A DNA stretch of 64,000 nt, taken from NCBI RefSeq assembly GCF_900167975.1, contig NZ_FUZU01000001.1:2875331-2939330 (forward strand). The letters are read 5' to 3'. The number at the start of each line of letters is the position of its first letter. Within the stretch, counting starts at the first letter, position 1. The DNA comes from Ohtaekwangia koreensis (GTDB lineage: Bacteria; Bacteroidota; Bacteroidia; Cytophagales; Cyclobacteriaceae). Position numbers and translations under genes: made by a program. Below, one piece after another: positions 46,929 through 56,500 of the stretch. The notes under the pieces are model-generated. The model searched no databases. It was not told the DNA's origin and saw nothing but the letters and a program-made list of their open reading frames with translations.

Positions 46929-47852
46929 ATGATTTTAAATGTGTCCATGAGAATCATTCTCTTTATTACGATCACCCTTGTAACGACTCAATGTACCCTC
47001 AAACCTGGTCCTCCAACTTCTTTTCGTTATCCCGAACCCCAACCTGATTCTGTCGTTATACCTTTTCTACCGGGCATTGTAAACGGTGACTCGCTTGACT
47101 TTAATGCAGCCTTCTCTCCGGACGGGAAGCATTTTTACTTCTCCAGATCAAACCAGGGAAAATGGATGATATATAGGACTGAACGAAACGAAAGCACATG
47201 GAACAAACCCGTACTGGCACCCTTTACAGAGAAGGAGTATTCACAGGCTGACCCTTTCTTTACCTGTGATGGAACTCTATACTATATATCCAACAGACCA
47301 CGGCATGCCCGCGATACTGTTTCGGATTATGATATCTGGTTCGTTCGTCCACAGGATGATGGTTCATGGACAGCCCCTGAAAATCTGGAAGCAGTAAACT
47401 CGGATAGTACCGAATACTACGTCTCGCTTTCTACCAACGGAAATATATACTTTGCATCCAATCGTATTGGGACACTGGGATCACACGACATCTATGTAAG
47501 CAGGTATATCAACGGCCTTTACACCACACCGGAAAACCTGGGACCGGCCATCAACTCCCAACAGATGGAACACGATCCGATGATTTCACCAGATGAACAG
47601 CATCTGATCTTCACTTCCGTTGGCAGGGCTGATTCATACGGTAGTGGTGATCTTTACTATACATCTCGTAAAAGTGATGGCACCTGGGCACCGGCCAGGA
47701 ACATGGGTAACAAATTCAATACCGAGAGCTACGAGTATTGCACATACCTCACACCGGACAATCAATACGTTTTTTATAGCACGGACTATGATGTGAAGTG
47801 GATCTCCGCCCGGTATCTTCCCTGGAACATACACCCGGAAGTCACGAAGTAA
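46929..47852 (+). CDS. PD40 beta-propeller lipoprotein-like protein
   Basis: A 307-residue exported protein with a hydrophobic start and a Cys at position 22 (VTTQC), a weak lipobox. Five PD40/TolB-like blades are visible, each ending in a phrase such as SPDGKHFYFSRS, CDGTLYYISNR, TNGNIYFASNR, SPDEQHLIFTSV and TPDNQYVFYST. This fold usually binds peptides or proteins at the periplasmic side; many Bacteroidota copies have unknown roles. It starts 6 bases after the CGNR gene and may report an envelope state to it, but this is inference. An ATG at 46947 is an alternative start. Confidence 0.8.
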   Translation: MILNVSMRIILFITITLVTTQCTLKPGPPTSFRYPEPQPDSVVIPFLPGIVNGDSLDFNAAFSPDGKHFYFSRSNQGKWMIYRTERNESTWNKPVLAPFTEKEYSQADPFFTCDGTLYYISNRPRHARDTVSDYDIWFVRPQDDGSWTAPENLEAVNSDSTEYYVSLSTNGNIYFASNRIGTLGSHDIYVSRYINGLYTTPENLGPAINSQQMEHDPMISPDEQHLIFTSVGRADSYGSGDLYYTSRKSDGTWAPARNMGNKFNTESYEYCTYLTPDNQYVFYSTDYDVKWISARYLPWNIHPEVTK

Positions 47853-48115
47853 ACTATACCAGACCGAAACTATATATACAGATATAAATTTAAAGTTGTT
47901 TTCTTCGTAAATAAGGTAAGAAATGCAGAAGAAGTTAAATCTGAAATCTTTTAATCTTTACGAGTTCCTAAAACATCAGAATACACACGGCTTTAGTTTA
48001 TCATTTTTCTTAGCCGATCGCCATACCTATAAAAACGCTCACGTCAATTTTCCATTCCGGACATTTTCATATGGTAATAGCTTTGTTTCTACAAACCCCA
48101 TAACTAAAAAGACAT

Positions 48116-49318
48116 ATGAACAAATTGTACTCGGTCCTGGTCGTGTTACTCATATTGAACATCACGAATTCTTATTGTCAAACTAAAAAAATATCCCCCA
48201 TGAAAAACGTAACAGAATTTAAAGTAAATGTGCCTGAGCAAGTATTGGATGATTTAAAAAAACGATTACAAAATACGCGGTGGCCGGGCGAAGCCGAGAG
48301 TTCTGGCTGGAATTTTGGTACCAGCGAGTCTTACCTGCGCGGTCTGGTTCAATACTGGCTCACCGGTTATGACTGGCGCAAGCAAGAATCACTTCTCAAT
48401 AAGTACCCACAATACACCGCAGAGGTAAAGGGCGTAAAGATTCACTTTCAATACATCAAAGGAAAAGGTAAAAATCCTAAGCCACTCATCTTAACGCACG
48501 GCTGGCCTGACAGCTATTACCGTTTTCATAAAATCATTCCACTGCTAACAGAAGGCGAGCAAAGTTTTGATCTGGTGATACCGTCTATTCCTGGCTTTGG
48601 TTTTTCTGACAAAGTCGCTTTAACCAGCGAAGCAGTTGCTGACCTGTGGAAAGTGTTAATGACAGAAAACCTCAGCTACGATAAATTTTATGCTGCCGGT
48701 GGTGATATAGGCATGGGGGTTAACAAAGCACTGGCTTCTAAATATCCTCAAATCGTGGCGGGCGTACATTTCACTGATATAGGTTATCCGATGGGGCAGG
48801 AGGACCCGGCTACTATGAGCGAAGCTGAAAAACAATTTGCACAGTTCGTACAACAATGGTGGTACGCAGAGGGAGCCTATGCCATGGTTCATTCCACTAA
48901 GCCCCAGTCGTTGGCGTACGGCTTGAATGATTCACCTGCTGCACTTGCCGGCTGGATACTTAGCTTCGTTCATAGTGGAGCTACAACTGATTTACTGGAG
49001 CGTTCGTTTGGCGATAAAGATGCCTTGCTTACCAACATCATGATCTATTGGGTAACACAAACTATTGGAACCTCCGTGAGAATGTATAAAGTTGATGCTA
49101 TGGCTCAATGGAGTGGCGCTCAACCACTGCAGAAAAGCAACGTGCCTGCGGGCATATCACTTTTTCCCAGAGAAGCACAATTTCCAAAAGAATGGGCAGA
49201 GCGTTTTGTGAATGTAACAAGCTACAGGAAGATGAAAGAAGGTGGACACTTCGCTGCCCTCGAAGTGCCGGATGTCTTTGCAGACGAGCTTCGAAGTTTC
49301 TTTTATAGCATTAAATAA
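48116..49318 (+). CDS. Epoxide hydrolase family alpha/beta hydrolase
   Basis: A 400-residue enzyme with an exported N-terminus (signal peptide about 1-22). It has the EHN domain typical of microsomal-type epoxide hydrolases (NVPEQVLDDLKKRLQNTRWP), the oxyanion motif HGWPDS, nucleophile Asp197 in GGDIGMGV and catalytic His378 in GGHFAALEVP. The two active-site Tyr are expected in the cap and were not assigned. Substrates of this family in bacteria are mostly unknown small epoxides or esters. A small upstream frame (47923-48186) overlaps its start and is not called. A long palindromic terminator separates it from the convergent AraC gene. Confidence 0.88.
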   Translation: MNKLYSVLVVLLILNITNSYCQTKKISPMKNVTEFKVNVPEQVLDDLKKRLQNTRWPGEAESSGWNFGTSESYLRGLVQYWLTGYDWRKQESLLNKYPQYTAEVKGVKIHFQYIKGKGKNPKPLILTHGWPDSYYRFHKIIPLLTEGEQSFDLVIPSIPGFGFSDKVALTSEAVADLWKVLMTENLSYDKFYAAGGDIGMGVNKALASKYPQIVAGVHFTDIGYPMGQEDPATMSEAEKQFAQFVQQWWYAEGAYAMVHSTKPQSLAYGLNDSPAALAGWILSFVHSGATTDLLERSFGDKDALLTNIMIYWVTQTIGTSVRMYKVDAMAQWSGAQPLQKSNVPAGISLFPREAQFPKEWAERFVNVTSYRKMKEGGHFAALEVPDVFADELRSFFYSIK

Positions 49319-49341
49319 ACTACAACTAAGAAATAGGCAAA

Positions 49342-49383
49342 CAGAAAAAGTTATATGCTATATATAGCATATAACTTTTTCTG
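49342..49383. terminator. Bidirectional terminator, 42-base perfect palindrome
   Basis: All 42 bases form one perfect inverted repeat, with CAGAAAAAG at the left end and CTTTTTCTG at the right. It lies 24 bases past the epoxide hydrolase stop and 90 bases from the AraC gene stop on the other strand, so it can serve both. Confidence 0.88.
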
Positions 49384-49472
49384 AATCGAACCGAATGCTA
49401 TTTACTCGGAAAGAGATTGGCTGCACAATAAGGAATGTGTATGGTAGTATATCTATAGCCCTGCCATTCCGT

Positions 49473-50393
49473 TCAATTAAACGATTGACGAAATTCCAGG
49501 GGTGAAAGCTTTGTTTTCGATTTGAAGAGCTTGCTGAAAGACTGCGAGTGTTCAAAGCCCAGGGCGAAAGCCACTTCACTTACCGAAAGATTGGTGGTCG
49601 ATAACTTTTCTTTTGCCTTTTCGATAAGTTTATCATGAATGTGCTGCTGCGCATTTTGCCCGGTGAGGGACCGCAGCATATCGCTTAGATAGCTTGGTGA
49701 AAGATTTAAATGTTCTGCAAAGTACCCGACGGTAGGCAGCCCTTGTCTTAAGTATATTTCATTGTTAAAGTAATCGTCAAACAAGTCTTCCAGTTTTTGA
49801 AGAAGATTGTTGCTTACGGCTTTTCGTGTTATAAACTGACGTTTATAAAATCGATCAGCGTAGTTTAGCAGTAACTCTATCTGTGAGACAACAACGGTCT
49901 GGCTAAGCTCATCAATCCTGCTGTTCAATTCCGTTTCAATCATTTTAAAAATGGAAATAACGGTTGCTTTTTCTTCATCTGAAAGATGTAGTGCTTCATT
50001 GGTGGAGTAGGAGAAGAAGCCATACTGCTTAACGGTTTTAGCCAGGGGATAACCTAAAAAGAAATCGGGATGAATGAGCAACGTATATTCAGAGCATACG
50101 GCGGGTTCGTTATCAAACCTGCCAATAATCTGGCCGGGAGAAGCAAACAATAATCCGCCTTCATCAAAATCATAATAGCTCTGGCCATACTTTACTTTGC
50201 CACTAAGTTTTGGTTTGTAAGAAATTTTATAAAACCCCAATACATGTTGCTGGGGAAGTCCGTCAAATTGAACTTGATCATTCAAACCATTAATTATACC
50301 GATGAGCGGATGCTTAGGTTTAGACAAGCCGAAAGCCTGGTAAGCATCTGACAAAGACTCAAACTTGTGCGGGATATTTTCTTCTTTTTTCAT
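49473..50393 (-). CDS. AraC-family transcription regulator
   Basis: A 306-residue cytoplasmic regulator. The N-terminal half (about 1-200) is a cupin-like effector domain with LLFASPGQIIGRF; the C-terminal 100 residues hold two helix-turn-helix motifs, with VGYFAEHLNLSPSYLSDMLR and VSEVAFALGFEHSQSFSKLFK. The start used is ATG 50393; a GTG four codons upstream (50402) is less likely. It is next to the short-chain dehydrogenase gene on the same strand and convergent with the epoxide hydrolase gene, both plausible targets. The inverted repeat at 50411-50442 lies just upstream. Confidence 0.93.
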   Translation of the reverse strand: MKKEENIPHKFESLSDAYQAFGLSKPKHPLIGIINGLNDQVQFDGLPQQHVLGFYKISYKPKLSGKVKYGQSYYDFDEGGLLFASPGQIIGRFDNEPAVCSEYTLLIHPDFFLGYPLAKTVKQYGFFSYSTNEALHLSDEEKATVISIFKMIETELNSRIDELSQTVVVSQIELLLNYADRFYKRQFITRKAVSNNLLQKLEDLFDDYFNNEIYLRQGLPTVGYFAEHLNLSPSYLSDMLRSLTGQNAQQHIHDKLIEKAKEKLSTTNLSVSEVAFALGFEHSQSFSKLFKSKTKLSPLEFRQSFN

Positions 50394-50410
50394 CTGCTGC
50401 ACGTTAAAAC

Positions 50411-50442
50411 GATAACCGATACGATTTTAAATATCGGTTATC
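50411..50442. promoter_or_regulatory. Inverted repeat before the AraC gene
   Basis: GATAACCGATA (50411-50421) and TATCGGTTATC (50432-50442) are perfect inverted copies around a 10-base AT-rich centre. It lies between the stop of the dehydrogenase gene and the AraC start, so it may be a terminator of the first or an operator of the second. Confidence 0.5.
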
Positions 50443-50496
50443 ATTCTTCCTTTATCAAGGGTTCTTATATGCGTCTTATTCTATCGTCACTATAGT

Positions 50497-51345
50497 TTAC
50501 TTTGGATTGCCCTGCGCTGCATCAGACACAGACGCCCATGCTTCCCAGACGGCCAGCCTCTCTTGGTAGGCGGTACGCACCCATGGCAAACATTGGCTGC
50601 CTAAAAAGAATCTCAATGGAGGATGCTCGGCATCAACGATCTTAAAGAGGGCCTCCGGAGTGGCGCTGGGATCACCACGTTCCATAGTTTTTAAACCCTC
50701 GAAAAATTTTGCTTTAAAATCAGTATATATATCAAGGCTTGTTGAAGACTTCAAAGATTCCGGGCTTCCGAACTCCGTGGCATAGGCTCCAGGTTCAATG
50801 ATGGTGACCTTGATTCCAAACGCTTTAACTTCTGCTGCCAGGCTTTCATGAATAGCTTCGAATGCCCATTTTGAAGAGCAATAGTAGCCAATCACCGGTA
50901 AGGTTACATGACCGAGATTACTGGAGGTCCCCAGTATGTGTCCACCGCCCTGCTTTCTAAGCAGAGGCAATGCGGCCTGGATGACAGACAGCGCACCGAA
51001 AACATTTGTTTCATACATGGCTTTAACATCATCAGCACCGGCCTCTTCTATGGTGCCAACCAATGCATAGCCGGCATTGTTAAGGACGATATCGAGCCTT
51101 CCGAAATGCGCATGTCCCTGCTCCACGGTGGCCTTCACCTGGTCTGGTTTGGTGACATCAAGTTCAAGGGGCAAAACAAGTTCACCATACTTGTCTTTGA
51201 GATCGGAGATACTAGCCAATGTACGCGCTGTAGCAACGACCTTGTCGCCACGCTTGAGTGCAGCCTCTGTCCAGACACGTCCAAAACCGCGGGAAGCTCC
51301 CGTGATAAACCATACTTTGTGTGTTTCATTTTGATATGACATCAT
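50497..51345 (-). CDS. Short-chain dehydrogenase/reductase
   Basis: A classical SDR of 282 residues. The nucleotide-binding motif TGASRGFG is at 15-22, NNAG at 89-92, a serine near 141-142 and the catalytic Tyr155-xxx-Lys159 in GYYCSSK. The Arg after TGAS and an ATAR sequence after the second strand favour NADP. No signal peptide. Such enzymes, often beside AraC regulators and epoxide hydrolases, reduce or oxidise small carbonyl compounds; the substrate is unknown. A second ATG directly follows the first. Confidence 0.92.
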   Translation of the reverse strand: MMSYQNETHKVWFITGASRGFGRVWTEAALKRGDKVVATARTLASISDLKDKYGELVLPLELDVTKPDQVKATVEQGHAHFGRLDIVLNNAGYALVGTIEEAGADDVKAMYETNVFGALSVIQAALPLLRKQGGGHILGTSSNLGHVTLPVIGYYCSSKWAFEAIHESLAAEVKAFGIKVTIIEPGAYATEFGSPESLKSSTSLDIYTDFKAKFFEGLKTMERGDPSATPEALFKIVDAEHPPLRFFLGSQCLPWVRTAYQERLAVWEAWASVSDAAQGNPK

Positions 51346-51710
51346 TCTATATTTTTTTGTGATAACACCACAAATGTGAAAGGTTATTACGTTGGACCTG
51401 TAGCCGAAATCAGGACTTTTGTAGTCGAAATGAGGAAATGCAGATTTGCCGATGAAACGAGGTCAGTGATACATTAGTATTATCAATTCAGGCTATATTT
51501 AGGTGTGGATCATCTGGATTACAAATTGAATATCACGTAATTAATAGCAAGCGTATATATAGCGGTGCAAGAAAAAAATGAAAGCAAAATACGGCTTTAT
51601 GCCAAGGGGTGAACGTGTATATACCGTAAGATCATTTTTTACAAAAGTTTAAAGTAGTTAAATTGATACTTTCATATACTTTACTATATCATTCTAAAGC
51701 TTAATCTTTT
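51346..51710. other. Divergent promoter region
   Basis: Lies between the minus-strand dehydrogenase and the plus-strand deacetylase. It is AT-rich with several GTATATATA words. No hairpin, repeat or gene was seen. Confidence 0.4.
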
Positions 51711-52541
51711 ATGATGTCAATATTGAAGTTCTGTGTTATCAGCGTTCTTGTTTTCTTTTATACATCGACTGTTACTGCGCAAGGGCAACCGGCAAGAACA
51801 AAAAGAAAAGCAATTATATGCCTTACGTATGACGATGCCCTGAACTCACAGTTAGAAAATGCAATTCCTCAGTTGGACTCCTTTGGAATGAAGGGTACAT
51901 TTTTTCTAAACTCCATTCCAGGCTCAACCGATGTTATTGGAAAAGGGTCCGATATATTGCTTAAATGGAAGCAGGCTTCAAGCCGCGGTCATGAATTAGG
52001 CAATCACACTTTGTTTCATCCTTGCCCGCAAAAACTCGGGTGGCAAAAGGATATAGCCATCGAGGCCTACACACTTGAGCAGTTGTTAAACGAAGTACAG
52101 ACGGCGCATCTTTATATCGATCAGCTTGAGGGCAAACGTGCTAAAAGAAGTTTTGCATATCCATGCAACAATTTTGAAGTTCAGAAAAAAGATTACTCTG
52201 AACGCCTGCGTACCTTCGGGTTTATCTCATACGCCAGGGCGGGTGGCGATAACACCAGCATTGTTACGGACTTCAGTGGCCTGGATAAGATGAAAGTACC
52301 CAGTTGGCATGTTATGGAAGGCACTACAGGAAGCCAGTTGATTGCTTATGTTGATGAGGCTATAAAAGCAGGAGGGCTCGGTATATTTCAATTTCACGGC
52401 ATCGAAGGGTCGTTGTTTCGAATTTCGAATGAGGCGCATTTACAACTTTTAAAATACCTGAAGGAAAACCAGGATAAAGTTACAGTCGCCACTTTTTCGG
52501 ATGCCATGAAAATGGTTGAAGGCATGAACCTGTCCAAGTAA
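51711..52541 (+). CDS. Polysaccharide deacetylase family protein (CE4)
   Basis: A secreted 276-residue NodB-homology protein that would remove acetyl groups from a polysaccharide such as acetylxylan, chitin oligomers or peptidoglycan. Signal peptide about 1-24 (ends TAQG). Motif 1 LTYDDA gives Asp41 and the metal-binding Asp42; motif 2 NHTLFHP gives His99 and His103. A later FQFHGIEG matches the motif with the catalytic His. All key residues are present, so it should be active. It is not adjacent to the glycan operons, so its substrate cannot be inferred from context. Confidence 0.9.
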   Translation: MMSILKFCVISVLVFFYTSTVTAQGQPARTKRKAIICLTYDDALNSQLENAIPQLDSFGMKGTFFLNSIPGSTDVIGKGSDILLKWKQASSRGHELGNHTLFHPCPQKLGWQKDIAIEAYTLEQLLNEVQTAHLYIDQLEGKRAKRSFAYPCNNFEVQKKDYSERLRTFGFISYARAGGDNTSIVTDFSGLDKMKVPSWHVMEGTTGSQLIAYVDEAIKAGGLGIFQFHGIEGSLFRISNEAHLQLLKYLKENQDKVTVATFSDAMKMVEGMNLSK

Positions 52542-52642
52542 AACACCGGTATATATAGCGTTGTACCTGAGGCGCGCTGCGGTCTTATGGAAGCTTTTTG
52601 CGTACATTATAAAAAGTTATCATGATTTTTAAATATATTTTC

Positions 52643-52697
52643 GTATATTGCGGAGCATTTAAGAAAATGTGTCTTCAGCGAGTTCCTGCTATTCAGT
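52643..52697 (+). promoter_or_regulatory. Promoter/leader element of csp 1, shared with rpoD
   Basis: GTATATT at 52643 is followed by a GCATTTAAGAAAATG hairpin and a pyrimidine-rich tract ending CTATTCAG. Nearly the same order occurs at 58051-58098 before the sigma factor gene. The distance to the cold-shock start codon is about 150 bases, implying a long 5' leader. TATATTGC resembles the Bacteroidota -7 box (TAnnTTTG) loosely. Confidence 0.55.
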
Positions 52698-52805
52698 TCC
52701 TGTTGTTCTCACCATTCTGATTTAAAAGTGCACTACGTAGCTTCACAATGAGGATAGTCTTATTGTGGTCTAATTTTTAGAATCTTTAATTTAATATAAT
52801 ACATA

Positions 52806-52997
52806 ATGCAAGGAACAGTTAAGTTTTTTAATGAATCGAAAGGTTTTGGATTCATCACACCATCACACCCAGGCGCAGATATTTTCGTACACATATCTGG
52901 AACTATCGATGACATTCGCGAACGCGATAAAGTCGAATATGAAGAAGAAAGAGGCAAAAAAGGAATGAACGCCATCAACGTTACCATACTGGACTAA
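52806..52997 (+). CDS. Cold-shock protein, CspA family
   Basis: A 63-residue single cold-shock domain that binds single-stranded RNA or DNA and prevents harmful RNA folding. RNP1 is KGFGFI (12-17) and RNP2 DIFVH (25-29). The tail KKGMNAINVTILD is typical of the short Bacteroidota forms. It has a leader of about 150 bases, usual for cold-shock genes, and is ended by a strong terminator at 53028-53054. A close paralogue lies at 59208-59399 with an almost identical stretch just before its ATG. Confidence 0.96.
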   Translation: MQGTVKFFNESKGFGFITPSHPGADIFVHISGTIDDIRERDKVEYEEERGKKGMNAINVTILD

Positions 52998-53027
52998 TCT
53001 GATTTTTCAGGCTAAATATTTAAAATG

Positions 53028-53054
53028 GACCGCCAATTAAGGCGGTCTTTTTTT
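53028..53054 (+). terminator. Rho-independent terminator of csp 1
   Basis: GACCGCC and GGCGGTC pair around AATTAA, followed by seven T. A textbook terminator 31 bases past the stop codon. Confidence 0.96.
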
Positions 53055-53562
53055 ATGCCCCTATATTTCCAAAATGAGTCCTGGTACCCGGATCTGGTTG
53101 GAGATTATCATCAAAGAGAAAAGATAATTCAATTTTATAAATTTACTTCTCAGCGTTCCGGCATAAAAGAGTTTTCAATTCTCATCTAATCCTATATATA
53201 GTAAATGCTAAGTATATAGCTTGTCTTTAAGTAACGCTGTATTGTTCTGTTGTACCTGCATATACCACCGTATACTTGGTTGCTATAGTTCAGCAAGACC
53301 TTTCGTTTAGGAAGTTGCCCCGCGAGAAGGTTGTAAAATTCTTGTCAGTTACACCTAGCATTGGTCTTCATTGCCGTCATAATTCTTGAGTAGCTCACTC
53401 GAAGTCCAGCTACTTTTTTGTATTTTCAAACGGATTCAGTAAGCGTTCAAACTGCTAAATATATCATGGGCAAAAGTTTGAAACAGATGTGATAACAATG
53501 AATTAGTTAATCGTATACTGGTTACATTTTCATGCGATAGTGAAGGATTGAAAACTAGATGA
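53055..53562. other. Intergenic region before the propeller hybrid kinase
   Basis: About 500 bases without a gene. A terminator-like hairpin stands alone at 53389-53419. The segment before it could hold a small RNA or the leader of the kinase gene; no other structure was recognised. Confidence 0.4.
53389..53419 (+). terminator. Orphan terminator-like hairpin
   Basis: AGTAGCT (53389-53395) pairs with AGCTACT (53408-53414) around a 12-base loop, and the T-run continues to 53419. No gene lies directly upstream on this strand after the csp 1 terminator. It could end a small RNA or attenuate the kinase transcript. Confidence 0.5.
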
Positions 53563-56500
53563 ATGAAAAAATATTTTCTATTTCTGTTGGTTTCGATATT
53601 GGCCGTGCAAGGACTCGATGCACAGAATTCTGCTTTTGAATTTAAGAACTTATTGGAGGAGCCTAAAAGTAAAGTAAGAAAATATACTACAAAGAATGGC
53701 TTTCCTCTCAAGGTGCTCGATTGCATTACGCAGGACAAAGATGGGCTCATGTGGTTTGCTGCCGAGGATGGACTGGCACGCTTCGATGGTAATTCCTTTA
53801 AGGTATTTAAAAACGATCCGGATAATCCCTATAGTATATCTCATAATTATATTCAATGGGTCTTTACCGATTCGGACGGCACCTTATGGACTTCCTCTCC
53901 CAAAGGACTCAATCGCTTTGATTCAAAAACAGAACGGTTTACCCACTATCATCATAACCCGGAAGATAAAAATTCACTTGTTGGCGATAATGTAGTCTTT
54001 ATCACAGGAAGCCCTACCGGGAATTTATGGATCGCTTCTGCTGCAGACGGTTTTACTTACTATGACCGGAGCAACAAAAAGTTTATTCAGTATTCTCACA
54101 ACAATTTACCAGGGCTGTCCCATTCGGAAGTAGTGCTCCTTTATGAAGATCACCAGGGTTTGCTATGGGTGGGTACGCTGGGAGGTGGATTGATTGTATT
54201 CAAGACAAAGGATGGTATAGTAACTCAGAAAATAGAGGAGCTCTCCCGCAAGGATTTATTGCCTTCTCCTCACATCAGATGCTTTAGTCCTGATCACCTG
54301 GGCAATCTTTGGATAGGCACTTCAGAAGGACTGGTTTTCTTCAATCGGAAACAACAAAGCTTTCAAGTACTCAATAAAAACAATAGCGCCCTGCGAGGTA
54401 ACATCATCCGGGCGCTTGGTCAGGACAGCAGGCATAACCTCTGGATTGCAGTAGAAGATAAAGGCCTGCACCGGATTTCTTTGCATGACTTTGACGGTCA
54501 ATCGACCAGTAGCCTCACCGTTGAACACCAGTCAGGTGAAGAAGAATATAGGATTTATAGGCACACCATCCATGCTATATATGAAGATCGGGATCATAAC
54601 CTGTGGCTGGGAACCAACGGGGATGGTGTCCAAATGATCAGTGGTATATCTGAAAAATTTACACGCATCGAGCGGAAGCAAACCGGAGAATACGAAGGAG
54701 TTTATTTGCGCTTCTGGGGAATGTGCACCGACAAGGAAGGTAATCTCTGGCTTGGATCAGACGGAGACGGCATTTATAAATATAGTAGTCGTGGTCAACT
54801 GCTCAGGCACTACTATGCCGATGGTAAAAAAGGAAGCTTAACCAATAATGCTATTCTATGCGCCTACCGGGATCATAGTAATACACTTTGGTTTGGCACC
54901 TATGCACAAGGCTTATTTCTCTATGATGAAAAAACAGATTCGTTCTTTAATTACGCACATAATCCTGCCGATTCATCAAGCCTGGCGGATAATGATTTGC
55001 GCGTGATCTTCGAAGATTCCAAACACAATATATGGGTAGGCAGCAATGGGGGAGGTTTAAATTTACTTAATAAACAAACCGGCAAGTTCACGCATTACGC
55101 CTCTAAATATACCGAGACCAGCAGAGGGAGTGTACGAGCCATTATTGAAGATAAACATGGAGGACTATGGATTGGCTGCCATGGCGAAGGGCTTCAATAT
55201 CTTGATCCGAAGAAGGAAAAACTTCAACGATATTTAAATCGCCCGGAAGATGAAAATGCACTCCCCAGTAATATAGTATATGCGCTTCATCTGGATCGTC
55301 AGGGAAAACTATGGATAGGAACTGAAGGCACAGGTTTAGCTATCTATGATCTGGAGCGACAAACGCTGGAGCGGTTCACAGAGAAAGAAGGATTGGGTGG
55401 CAGTACAGTGTATGCTTTGCTTGAAGACAAGGAAGGGAACCTTTGGATGAGTACCAACAGTGGAGTGTCCAAATGGGATGGGCGTGAGAAAAAATTTTAT
55501 AACTATGATGGCTCAGACGGGCTGCAGAACGGAAAGTTTAATTCAAGTTCTTTTTTGTATGATAAGACTCTCGGCTTAATGGCTTTTGCAGGAACAGAAG
55601 GCGTCACACTCTTTCGTCCAGAGCAGATCAAGCAGAACCTGCAGCCACCCAAGGTAATGATCACAGGATTTCAGTTGTTTAATAAACCTGTAGAGGTAAA
55701 CGCTTCCGCTCAGCAAGGACTTGTATTAAAACAAGCTATTCATGAGAGTAAAGAAATTACACTGCGTTATAACCAGTCTGTATTCACATTCGAATATACC
55801 GCTTTAAATTATGCTTACCCTGAGAAATGTGCATACGCCTATAAAATGGAAGGCTTTGACAAAGATTGGAATTACGTTGATACCAAGCGCACGGCAACCT
55901 ATACAAACCTGGATCCCGGAGAGTATATATTCCGCGTAAAGGCAAGTAATGATGATGGTGTCTGGAATGAGCAAGGTGCTTCCATCGCGCTCATCATTAC
56001 ACCGCCGTACTGGAAAACCTGGTGGTTTCAAACCATGATAGCATGTATTGTTATCGGGTCGGTATATACTTTCTTCAAGGGCAGAGTTAACGCTGTCAAA
56101 AGACAGAAGGCAGAACTTGAAGAACAGGTTCGCCAGCAAACAGCAGAGGTTGTATCCCAGAAGGAAGCGTTGGAAGTTCAGGCTCAAAACCTACAGGCGC
56201 TCAACGAACAATTGCAGGCACAAACCGATTTCCTGGGTGTAGTCAATGACGAACTAAAGCAACAAAAAGAAGAAAATATAGCGAAACGTCAAGACGCTGA
56301 AAAAGCAAGAGAGGAAGCCGAGCGAGCCCGGCAGGATGCTGAACGTGCAAATCAGGCCAAGAGTATTTTTCTGGCCACCATGAGTCATGAAATACGAACG
56401 CCTATGAATGGTGTACTGGGAATGGCATCGTTGTTAGCAGAAACACCGCTTACTGCCGAACAGCAAGAGTATACCGATACAATTCGCAGCAGTGGTGATG

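Noticed and set aside
47923-48186. 87-codon plus-strand open frame before the epoxide hydrolase
   Set aside because: It overlaps the signal peptide of the hydrolase in another frame and has no domain, signal or composition typical of protein.
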